Positions 1 to 9,311 of a stretch of 20,575 nt of DNA are shown one piece after another. Origin of the DNA: Azolla pinnata (Eukaryota > Streptophyta > Polypodiopsida > Salviniales > Salviniaceae); the NCBI GenBank assembly GCA_037176905.1, contig JBBBWG010017445.1, positions 52,980-73,554 on the forward strand, in the 5' to 3' direction. Each line of letters opens with the position of its first letter. The first letter of the stretch is position 1. A program made the translations under genes and the position numbers. The notes under the pieces were generated by a model. It searched no databases. It was given only the letters and a program-made list of their open reading frames with translations, and was not told the origin of the DNA.

Positions 1-97
1 CCATCGCCATCGCCATCGCCATCGCCATCATCGTTCTTCTTCCTCCTCCTCCTCCTCCTTCTTCTTCTACTTCTTCTTCGTCTTCTTCTTCTTCTTG
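1..97. repeat. CCATCG hexamer and TTC/CTC trinucleotide microsatellites
   Basis: Positions 1-30 are five tandem CCATCG units. They grade into an almost pure pyrimidine run of CTT, CTC and TTC triplets up to about 97, after which CATCGC recurs near 100-110. This is simple-sequence DNA seen directly. It belongs to the same CAT/ATC-rich family of triplets that fills the last exon of the downstream MYB gene. Confidence 0.8.
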
Positions 98-284
98 ATC
101 GCCATCGCCCATCATCATTCTACATTACCCACAGACAGACATTACCAATCTTCATTGCAAGTCCGCGATGTTCAAGGGAATATCGATCTGAAGCCTGCTT
201 CTGCACGATTCGTGATATCCGAGAGAGATCATCATCGACGTCCTTCGATCGATCGATAGATAGATATAGACTCGACATCGATCG
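1..284 (+). promoter_or_regulatory. 5' leader and proximal upstream region of the MYB gene
   Basis: This stretch lies immediately upstream of the MYB start codon and holds no convincing coding sequence. It opens with five copies of the hexamer CCATCG (1-30), followed by a pyrimidine-rich TTC/CTC stretch to about 97. GATC/GATA-type short repeats run from about 245 to 284. Long CT/TTC stretches are common in plant 5' untranslated leaders, so much of this may be transcribed. I could not place a TATA box or transcription start with confidence. The window edge cuts the promoter. Confidence 0.4.
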
Positions 285-646
285 ATGGGGCGAGTCCCCT
301 GCTGCCAGAAGGAGGAGGGCCTTAAGAAAGGGCCATGGACGCCGGAGGAAGATCAGAAGCTCATCTCCTACATCGACAAGCACGGCCATGAGAACTGGAG
401 AGCCCTGCCCAAGCGATGCGGTAAGTATAGACTAACGAGCTGGTTTAGTAATTGCTGCACCAATCCGATCATGATTCATGATCAGAAGAAAAACAGCTGC
501 ATCAAATGTAAACTGATGATGGTGATGATGATGATGATGATGATTCATGCCAAAGCCCAGTAGATAATTTATTGGCCAGCGGCACTAATTATTCCAGATT
601 AGGCAGCATTAACAGAATCATACGCGGTGCATGCATTGCTAGGTGC

Positions 647-677
<31 letters not shown>

Positions 678-3600
678 TAGCTGCTGCATCATCTGGAATA
701 ATTAGAGCTGCGGATCAAATTGTCTACTGAGGTTTGCGATCAACATCATTGATGATGATGATGATGATGATGATTGATCAGCAGCACTAATTGTAATTCC
801 AGATTATCCAGCATTAACATAATTACAAATGCATGAATAGCTAGATGCAATAATAATATATCTGATCCTATGGATTAGGCTATTAGCAAGCTTGCTAAGT
901 ATCTAGTCCCGTTAATGAACTAATCTGTGGTTACATTGCATACACTAGAATTCGACTAATTGTGGTTGATTGGGCACACTAGAATTGGTCCAGTAATTGT
1001 GCATTAATCCGCTAATTACCCGGGATTATCTCTCTCTCTCTCTACTCTGTCGTGAATCGGAGTACTAACTAATCCGCTGATTACCCTGATCTCTTGTATT
1101 AATCCGCTAATTAATCCGGCTAAATTAGGTCTGCTCCGCTGCGGGAAGAGCTGCCGCCTCCGCTGGACCAACTACCTGCGCCCCGACATCAAGCGCGGCC
1201 GCTTCTCGCAGGCGGAGGAGCAGAAGATCATCCAGCTGCACGCGCTCGTCGGGAACAAGTAATCCGATCATATCGCGGGCTCGCCGCTGATCATCATTCC
1301 TCGCCGTTTATAGAAAGAATTTCATAATTCTTTGCTCATCCCTGCCATCAATCTACTATGTATACATCGGATCATCATTCCATTCATCTTCACTGCACGA
1401 GTGATGATCATCATGGTCATCGATCAGCCTCTGTCGTATTAAATTAATCCTAATTTGCGCTTGAATTAATCCCCCGCAGATCAAACCCATTCCATTCATC
1501 CATCCAATCGATTCATTCATTCATTCGTTCATTCATTCGCCCGATTGATGACTGATCCGCCATACCATCTAATTATAATGATTTGGACCCATGATCCATC
1601 CATATCATGTAGTGTTGTGATTGGACTGATGAATCTGATGATGGATCCATGTGATTGAGATGCATTCGATTCGCTTACAGATGATGATTCTAGGCTTTAA
1701 TGAAACCCTAATTAATCGATGATCCCCGGCTGATCTGATCTCTCTCCCCTGATCAAATCTCTGCTGCAGGTGGTCCTTCATCGCCTCGCAGCTCCCCAAG
1801 CGCACCGACAACGAGATCAAGAACTACTGGAACACGGTGCTGAAGAAGCGGATGCAGAAGATCAGCTCCATGTTCGCCAGCGCCCAGCGCCTGCTCAATC
1901 GGAAGCCTGCAACTAATTCCGCGACGATGCCGATCATACCATCATCATCATCATCATCATCATCTGCATCATCATCAGCATCATCAACATCATCATCATC
2001 GTCATCATCATCATCATCAGCATCATCATCATCAGCTGCTACTACTGCTCTGATCAATGCATTGGCTACTAACAACAACAGTGGCAGTCGTATCGAATAC
2101 AATCTCCTGTTGGGCAATACGGCTAGCTCATCATCATCCTCATCATCATCCTCATCATCTTCATCATCATCATCATCTTCTTCTTCATCACCACCACCAC
2201 CACCACCACCACCACCATCAACAACACCATCATCATCATCATCAACATCATCATCATCATCATCATCATCAACATCATCATCATCGTCACAAGACCCACC
2301 TGATCAATCCTCCTCCTCAATCAGCTGGAGCTTCCCAGCTGCTGCAATGATCAACAGCACCAGCACAGCCAGCTGCAAGCCGAGCAGCAAGATCAGCGGC
2401 AACATTAGTACTAGCCCAGTAGCTAGCAGCAGCATAACTAATCAGCATCAGCTGCAAAACAAGGCTGTTGATGCGCTGACCTCGCTCATCAGCGACATAA
2501 TCAGCAATAAGGGGAAGGCTAATGCAGCTCATGCAGCTCCAGCTACTAGTAAGAATGATACCATAGCCAGCACTACTATCAATTCTTCCTCTACTAATAT
2601 AGCTACTAGTACTTCTACTACTACTACTTCAGCTACTTCTACTTCCACCACTTCTATCAGTACTTCTACTACTCCTTCTTCTACTAGTGTTGGGCCTAGT
2701 TCTAGCTTTAGCCACCTTGCTCAATGGGAGAGCGCTAGGCTTCAAGCCGAAGCGCGGCTCAACAGCATCAATGCAGCTTATAATAAGCCCAGCTGCAGCT
2801 TCAATCTCAACACTCTGAACATTAGCTCCTTCGCCAAATCGGATCGGCATCTCAATAAGATCATCACCAGCTGCACTAATACTAGTTCTACCAGTACCAG
2901 TGGTGCTAATAGTAGCAGTACTAGTACTAATACAATTACCGCAGCTAGTCTCAGCAACAATTACAGCAGTGCTAATCTAGCCCCGGCCACCACCACATCC
3001 TGGCTTTCATCTCTCAATTCAATCCCAGCGCCCAGTAATTTTAGTACTGATAATCATCAAGCACAAAGCGCTAGCAAGAGTAGTAATAATAACAATATCC
3101 TGCAGTATACCAAGCCATACACCAACTGCGCGGCGGCTAAATCTAGTGCAGATTGTTCCGCCGATTCCAATTCCAGCTCCAATGATAACATGGGAGCTCG
3201 AACCAATGCACCTGTAATTAGTGGCAATACTGCCACGATTCATACTATCGCCAATGATCAGGGCGGCTGCAAGATTGATGCAGCCATTAAGCTGAAGAGG
3301 TCTCTATCCATGAACATGGCTAGCTGCAGTAGCAGCGGATCGCATGCCGCTAGTATTAGCACCGATCCTGATCCGCCCAATGTTGATCGTATGATCAATG
3401 GCGTATTAATTCATGCGACAGCTGATAATATTGGCATTAATCCAGACATCAACAACAACAACAACAACAACAACATCTGCAGCTTGCTCATGGCGAACTA
3501 CAAGAGGAATCTGGCAAGATCCAACAGTCTCAACGCCACCGATCGTACTAATAGTACTCAATATGCAGCTACTACTACTACTACTACTACTACTACTAAC

Positions 3601-5832
3601 ACTAGTCAATATTCCTCGAGCTCCGATGATCATCTTCGGCATAACGACAGCAACTGCAGCAGCAGATCTGATCGTGCTAGCATAAATATGCCCGCTAAAT
3701 CGATCTTCGCATCGCCAACCGAATCGATATCTACGATTGGCCCTACTACTCCAGTTAATCATCACGGCAAGCTATCGTGGAGTATCAAGGATAATCTTTC
3801 GCCGCAGCAAACCCCAGCATCCACAAGTGCATCTACTGCTAGTGCTGCAACATTATTAGCCAGCATTGATCAGAAGAAGATCGCCGACAACGTCATTAGC
3901 GATTCGTCACTCCATAACAATTTGGGCCCCATATGCTCTAGCAATAAAAGAATGTGGCAAATAAAATCGGCACCAGCTGATAAATCGTCGCCGCCATCGT
4001 CCTCCTCCTCATCATCGTCATCGTCATCATCATCATCATCATCAGCTGCAATTCTATCAAAGGTGAGTGATTCATCAACTAGCAGTATGAATGCTTCCGG
4101 CTGCAGGAAATCCGCTGATTTCGAGCCCAATTCTAACAATGGCTGCTTCCAAGCTATCGAGCAAGATGATCGATCTCAGACAAACAGTAATTACAGCTGT
4201 ATAATTCAGGGGCCCAATCACTTAGATCAACTGTGCCGGCCATTAATTACAAATGCAGGCAGCATTAAGGGCGCCGATGATGATCATCGTGCGATCAATC
4301 ATGCACAGCAGCAGCAGCTGATCACCGGCAGTATCAAGTACCTCGATGATCACATCGATGATCGAACATCGATGATCAGCTCTAGTAGCCACAGCATGAT
4401 CTCCAAAGATGATGAAATCGACAACGACGACGACGACGACGACGACGATGCCAACGAGAATATGCTGATCGACATAGATATCAGCTTGAGCGAGATACTG
4501 CTGGAAATGGAATCTGCAGCGGATTCAGCATCAGCCGATCATCTGCATCAGGAGCGGCCTGCAGATCTAATAATCAGCTCCCCATCAATGTGGGCGCCAG
4601 ATCATCAAGCAACGATTGATCAAGAATTATATGGTGCTGAAGCAGGCCAATCCGATAACATAATTAGCTGTAGCAAGGCCAATCCGTCGTTGCCAACAAT
4701 GGAGGATCATAGCAATCTGGTGATGAACAATCTACAACAGGATCAACAAGTTGGTGATGCAGTCGAAGATCGAGATCAGGAACTGATCGGGGAAGATGAT
4801 CAACACACCATGAGTGATCAGCAGCAGCTATACATGAGCAATATCAACAAGGATCATCATGCAGATCAGTACACTGCAGCAAGCTGCTTGGATCATAGCT
4901 ACAGCTATAGTAACACAAATGCGATCAATCAGATGCCAGATTCGATCAGCAGCACTGCCTACGGACTGGATTACATCACATCTAGCCTAAGCCAAATCAT
5001 GGGCACTACTGATCCGGACCATATCAACAATTTTAGCCACCATCACCATCATCACCACCATCATCATCATCCTCAGCTCATTCATGCAGATAACCAGCAT
5101 GAATATAACGATGATATTCCTGATCACATGATGATGATGACGGTGATGAATCAATACACAGCTAACAACAACAACAACAACAACAATAATCTCAGCAGTT
5201 ATAACAGCAATCTTATGGATCACTACAATAACAATACTATGGTCTTGCCAAAGCTAGTCACAACCAGTGATCAGGATGGAGATCATCAATATCTTGCAGC
5301 AGATCATCATCATCAGCACGGTGCAGCAGCAGCTCGCGATCGCTGCATGATCGATGTCGATGAGCCACATGATGATCATGGGTGCAGATTATATTATAAT
5401 ACAACCAGTAATAACACAATATCAGCCATGGTTAACCATCATCACCACCACCATCGACATCATCATCATCAGGTAATTCATAATCACCATGGCATCATCA
5501 ATGTGCAGAGCCGGTGCTCCTCGGTATTGATCGACCCTGATCATGAAAATCCCGATGATCTATTACTACTGGATGATGACGACGGATCGATCCTGCACAG
5601 TACTGCTAGCGACGATGATCAGCCCGCAGCAAGATTCGACATGGATGAGATCCTGATGGACCATAGCTTACTGATGTCATCGACGGAATGCAACAATATG
5701 AACGGCAAGGATTACGGCTACGACGCCGGCGATGGCGGCGATATTCTGATCGATGTCGATTGCATCGATACATCCAATGCATCTCAGTATGCCCTTCAAT
5801 TCGCCGAGACTTTGCTTCGAGAGCTTCTCTGA
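285..5832 (+). CDS. R2R3-MYB transcription factor, subgroup-9 (MIXTA/MYB16/MYB106)-like, with a giant low-complexity tail
   Basis: Exons 285-420, 1129-1258 and 1770-5832 join in phase (introns phase 1 and 2, both GT-AG, the classic R2R3-MYB positions) to give 1442 residues. R2 spans about 14-65 (Trp18, Trp38, Trp58) and R3 about 66-116 (Phe71 replacing the first Trp, then Trp90, Trp109; signature [13 protein letters not shown] at 99-111). The R3 motif for binding R/B-type bHLH partners is absent. An AQWESAR motif at 406-412, typical of subgroup 9, points to a nuclear regulator of epidermal-cell and cuticle genes; that role is by family. Residues about 120-930 are Ser/Thr/Ala/Asn-rich and 930-1442 Asp/His/Asn/Gln-rich with acidic-hydrophobic segments near 987-1004 and 1378-1442, plausible activation regions. 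Known relatives are roughly 300-450 residues, so the tail is hugely expanded. The start is the family-typical MGRxPCC. DNA-binding domain very sure; tail as one exon fairly sure. Confidence 0.9.
421..1128 (+). other. MYB intron 1, containing a divergent tandem duplication and GAT/AAT microsatellites
   Basis: The donor GTAAGT at 421 and the acceptor ending at 1128 are clear. Inside, a segment starting near 495 (AGCTGC, AAACTGATGATG, a GAT run, CACTAATT, CCAGATTA, AGCATTAAC, GATGCAATAATAAT-like) recurs from about 706 to 862 in the same order, about 200-211 bases later. Pure (GAT/ATG)n lies at about 517-545 and 748-776, and (AAT)n at about 647-675. Three copies of a TAATCCGCTRATTA motif sit near 1006, 1071 and 1100. 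If retained, the intron stops the frame after 92 codons. Confidence 0.75.
495..862. repeat. Divergent direct duplication (about 160-200 bp unit) within MYB intron 1
   Basis: Copy one runs about 495-660 and copy two about 706-862. Shared landmarks in the same order are AGCTGC followed by ATCAAAT, a GATGATG run, the block CACTAATT then TTCCAGATTA then CAGCATTAAC, a TGCAT block, and a TAG(G/A)TGCAATAATAAT end. The copies differ by many substitutions and small indels, so the duplication is not recent. Confidence 0.6.
1259..1769 (+). other. MYB intron 2
   Basis: The donor GTAATC follows exon 2 at 1259, and the acceptor CTGCTGCAG ends at 1769 after a CT-rich tract. It is a phase 2 intron in R3, the position conserved across most plant R2R3-MYB genes. 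It holds an ATTC/CATT simple repeat near 1494-1540 and one telo-box-like AAACCCTAA at about 1703. No gene is seen in it. Confidence 0.8.
1936..2286. repeat. (TCA/ATC)n and (CCA)n triplet expansions coding for Ser, Pro and Thr runs
   Basis: Near-pure TCA triplets with occasional TCC, TCT, ACA and GCA units run from about 1936 to 2034 and from 2128 to 2286, interrupted by a (CCA)n block at about 2191-2217. In the MYB frame they give long Ser runs, a Pro run and isolated Thr/Ala. Similar triplet runs recur in the same exon: ACT near 3570-3597, AAC near 3451-3473 and 5165-5183, TCA/TCG near 3997-4043, GAC near 4423-4448, CAC/CAT near 5038-5070 and 5439-5470. Confidence 0.9.
2716..2766 (+). other. 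Conserved MYB subgroup-9 motif ([15 protein letters not shown])
   Basis: Read in the MYB frame this segment gives residues 405-421, [17 protein letters not shown]. It is one of very few stretches of ordinary composition in the first half of the tail. Subgroup-9 MYBs (MIXTA, MYB16, MYB106) carry a closely similar AQWESARxxAExRL motif downstream of the DNA-binding domain. Its codons are mixed rather than repeat-derived. It argues strongly that the giant exon is coding at least to this point. Confidence 0.8.
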
Positions 5833-6378
5833 ATATGTTTGTTCTTGACATAATTAGATTAATATGCAGATGCTCAGATGATTACAATATTAGGCAAGAA
5901 CTCATTCAAGATTAAACTACATATAATTACTACTTATATAATGTAGCAAAATTCATGGATGACCCATCTTGAGCAGCTGCTGATTCCCTGATTCCAATAA
6001 TCCTTCTGAAATTAAATCCTTGATCAAGCTGCAGTGTACATACTAATTGCACTAGATTATAATAATTCCTGGCCCATTAATCAAGATTGGCTTATAATTA
6101 TATGACAAATGGTGCTAATTATATATTGCAGGCTATCCCAGCATTCAAATAGCTACGCCTAATTTGTACTATAATTATTAGCCGGATTGTATGTGATTCT
6201 ACTGATCAGCCAAGCCAAATAATTAGGAGGCTAATATTAATAATTCGTGTATACTTCGAATAATTATGTTGGAGGCGGATCAGGATAAGTAATATCACCG
6301 TGACATATGTATAATTAAGTAAGCCTAGAATCACTACATACATACAGCGGGTCATATGTTAATCCTGTATCGAGATAA

Positions 6379-6384
6379 AATAAA
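6379..6384 (+). terminator. Candidate MYB polyadenylation signal (AATAAA)
   Basis: A canonical AATAAA lies about 550 bases beyond the MYB stop codon. Plant signals are loose and nearer AT-rich signals could be used, so this is only a candidate. Confidence 0.3.
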
Positions 6385-7180
6385 GCATCTAGGATCAATT
6401 TACATAAATAAGCATCTAGTCATTCCTGATATAGCAGTCTATTAATTCTGTACTGTTGCTACATATTAATTAATTTTTACTATGCATATCGGACATGCTA
6501 ATGTATTTGTATGCTTCCTCCACTACTATTATTTCCAGTTAATTTCATTCAATTGATTTTAATTTGTTATTGAACCGGCGTATAGTATAACCGAATCCTG
6601 GTTGTGATTGATGTCCTGTGCTCGTAATGTAAGTAATCGAGGCAATGTTACATTCTCAAATTGACATAAGACTGGCTTAATTAAGTAAATTCAGGGTTGG
6701 ACCAATTGATCACATGTAACCATAAGAGTTCTGAGCAACAAAATTTGCCATTCTCAGCCCCAAACCAATCAATGATTACCAGATTGACCAGTCAATGAGA
6801 TAATGTGGGGTAAGATCTTTTGGATTGTTTTTGTGTTCTTTCCATCTGTTGGGCTTCTTAAATGTGGAAGCTTAAAAGGGGATGGATGGATGCCATGGTG
6901 GCCCATGGCCCATGGGAAGGAACTGAAAAGAACTTAACAAAAAACATTCATATTCAATAGACTTTGTAAACTATTCCAGAACATATTCAATGTATCATAT
7001 CCTTGCATGCATTGCAAATTGCAATGTATACTGTCATTGTTAGATGCTGAGGGTCATGTAAAACATGTCTATATACATTCATATAAATATATATATGTAT
7101 GTATGTATCACATCATGCCCTTGCTCCTCATCATTCTTTTATTGTCTTTTTTACCTTTCTCCATTCCCTGTCAACCCCCA

Positions 7181-7223
7181 CCCCCCCCCCCTTTTTTTCT
7201 CTTTTTTTTTCCTTCCTTTCCCT
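7181..7223. repeat. Homopyrimidine tract with C11 and T-runs
   Basis: Forty-three consecutive pyrimidines: a run of 11 C, then 7 T, then CTC, then 9 T, then CCTTCC-type sequence. The flanks are also pyrimidine-rich. It is unstable simple sequence and a likely place for sequencing or assembly length errors. Confidence 0.85.
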
Positions 7224-8135
7224 GCCCACAATTACCACTATTTCTAGAGTTAGTAAATCTACTTAATTGGCATATGTACTTACACATACTGTGTATACTC
7301 TAGACTCCTGTTTCAGTCCAAGGAGAGCTCCTCCTCCTCATTAATAGCCCCCTTTATACAGTCCCTTTTGGTGTCTGTCTGTCTTGTTTGTTCTCTGCCA
7401 CTCCCAATCTGGCATTGAAACCTCCATGTGAAAAAAACCGAAGCTCAGGAAGTATACATGTATTTAAGCTTGGTGCACAGCTCACAAATGCAGATAGATT
7501 GCCATATGAACTCCTTTACCATTGAAAATCTGTGGAGGAAAAAGAGGGAGGCCACAGAGATAAGATTCATGAGAGATTTGTAGATCTCTTTGTGCCTTAA
7601 CTCTAACCATTAAATGGTCCTATTTTCTTCACTAGTCACTGTAACTATGGCTAGATGCATCCATGGATGGCTGACCCCATTCTTAAATCAACACAAAGAC
7701 GGTTCCTTCGGTCGTCGTCATTATGGAAGCTTGTTTTTACTGTAATCGCGCACTAGATTGAGCTGTTGAAAAGCTTCTCGATATGTTGCAGGTGGAGCAC
7801 GCGATCTTTAACGTACTCTTCAACCAGATATCGCAGAAATATTTACATGAATGAATGGCCGGTTAAGGACGATTCGATCACACATTCAAGGGAGACAAAG
7901 ATCAATTCTTTGCCGAAAAGTCCTGGCACAAAGAATTGTGATCGATCGAACTGGCGACAAACAACCAAATTAAATGGGTTTGCCTTGTTGATTAGGGAGG
8001 TATATAGATTTGGGCTTAGGTTCAAAGGAACGGTAAATTGGAATGGAAGAAAAAAAAAAACACAAATCTCTTGTAATCTGTGGCCTTGTAAAAAAAAGCC
8101 CTGGTTTTTACTTCTACCGCTGCTACTGCTATTAC

Positions 8136-8137
<2 letters not shown>

Positions 8138-8167
<30 letters not shown>

Positions 8168-8168
8168 T
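8138..8168. repeat. (CTT)n microsatellite
   Basis: About ten tandem CTT units, followed by more T-rich sequence. It creates a long Leu run in one plus-strand frame and a basic Arg-rich run on the other strand, which explains the open frames seen there. Confidence 0.9.
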
Positions 8169-9311
8169 TTTCCTTTTTGTTTGTGCTAAGAGTCAAGCAA
8201 GACTCGATCGAGACTAGCTGGACCTTACCTCAGCTTCACATGTGCAGCGCAATCGTACGTGTTATCTACCAAGAGAGATAAGAAGAAAAGAAAAAAAGAA
8301 AAAGACCTTCCCTTTCACTTTGGCTGAGGGCTGAATCCTGATCTAGCACTCTCCCAAGTACATCAATCTCTTCCCCAAGACTGTTGCTTCTTCGACATTG
8401 ATTTGCTTCACGACAAGCTTTCGTTGCCAATAGCCACATGAACACACTCAAGTACCCAAACATGTTAGTTACCCCAGCACATTTCATTGATATGTCAGAC
8501 TTTTGGGGCCTTGCTTTTTCGACAGATCTTGTTAAAACGTATGTGGGCCTGTTTCTTCAAGTTTTGCCCATCGCTCTCTGCGATTAAATCCACCCGCTCA
8601 AACGAAATTAAGTCCCACAAGTCAATGCCATCGTTTTAACCCAAAATCCTTGTAGGCAAGTTGCTTCCTGAGGCCCTCCTTTTAACCTGCATTCATCTTA
8701 ATGCACTTATCAACCACATGACTCGGGTGAGATGTTTTTGTGTCTTTTGTGACATGTTTAAAATAAGAGCTTTCATACCATAATACTGCATAGCACATCA
8801 CATAGGTCTAATTTGGCTAATGCTAACGCTCACTGAAATATTAACACAGGTTTTTCTGCAAATCCAACCTTTATGGCAAGTTATACATCATGAATGAAAG
8901 CATTACTTGATATATATCAATGTGCATTTTTCACCATCTAATCTAATCAATGTGCAATGAGACAACAGAAATAGCCTATTTACTGTGTCCAACAATTTCC
9001 AATAGACCAGCAGCAATTGGCAGAGCTGATAAAAAAGAAAATCAAAGCTTGTAAACATATGTAATGAATTAAGATCTAATGAATATGAGCATTGAACAAC
9101 GTGTAAAAGGTTGTACACAGGCTTCCATGTTTTCCCACCTTAGCCTCAAGGGAAAAATCAGACCGAAACTTTTTTCTAATGTGAGGCTAAATCTGGTCTT
9201 ATCTTTTAACACACCCACTCTTTGTAATCGTGGAAGAATGATTTCTCAAACATCCAAAAGGACTGGCATAAAAAATAAAACCTCCAATCATCTCATTACG
9301 GGAAGAATTGA

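Larger units (their letters stand above)
5833..9311. other. Convergent intergenic region, no supported gene
   Basis: This 3.5 kb lies between the 3' ends of the MYB gene (+) and the acyltransferase gene (-). An AATAAA hexamer at 6379-6384 could serve MYB polyadenylation, giving a 3' UTR of about 550 bases. I see AT-rich DNA, an AT/GTAT microsatellite near 7081-7108, a homopyrimidine tract at 7181-7223, a CTT microsatellite at 8138-8168 and a purine run near 8277-8307. The only long open frame (about 7766-8281) gets much of its length from the CTT run and resembles nothing I know. No RNA gene was recognised. Confidence 0.6.

Noticed and set aside
1824-2530. Several open frames antisense or out of frame to the MYB tail (Asp-, Met-, His-rich).
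   Set aside because: They are alternative readings of the TCA/CAT repeats. The MYB frame is the only one continuous with the DNA-binding domain and containing the AQWESAR motif.
7311-7332. A TTGGACTGAA match to the 5' half of miR319 on the minus strand, next to a GAGCTC.
   Set aside because: Only ten bases match, the rest of the mature miRNA differs, the order of blocks is not that of the miR319 stem, and no complementary arm is visible within about 200 bases. Probably chance.
7766-8281. A 171-codon open frame on the plus strand in the intergenic region.
   Set aside because: It opens with a non-ATG start, a large part is a Leu run from a CTT microsatellite, and the rest matches no family I know.
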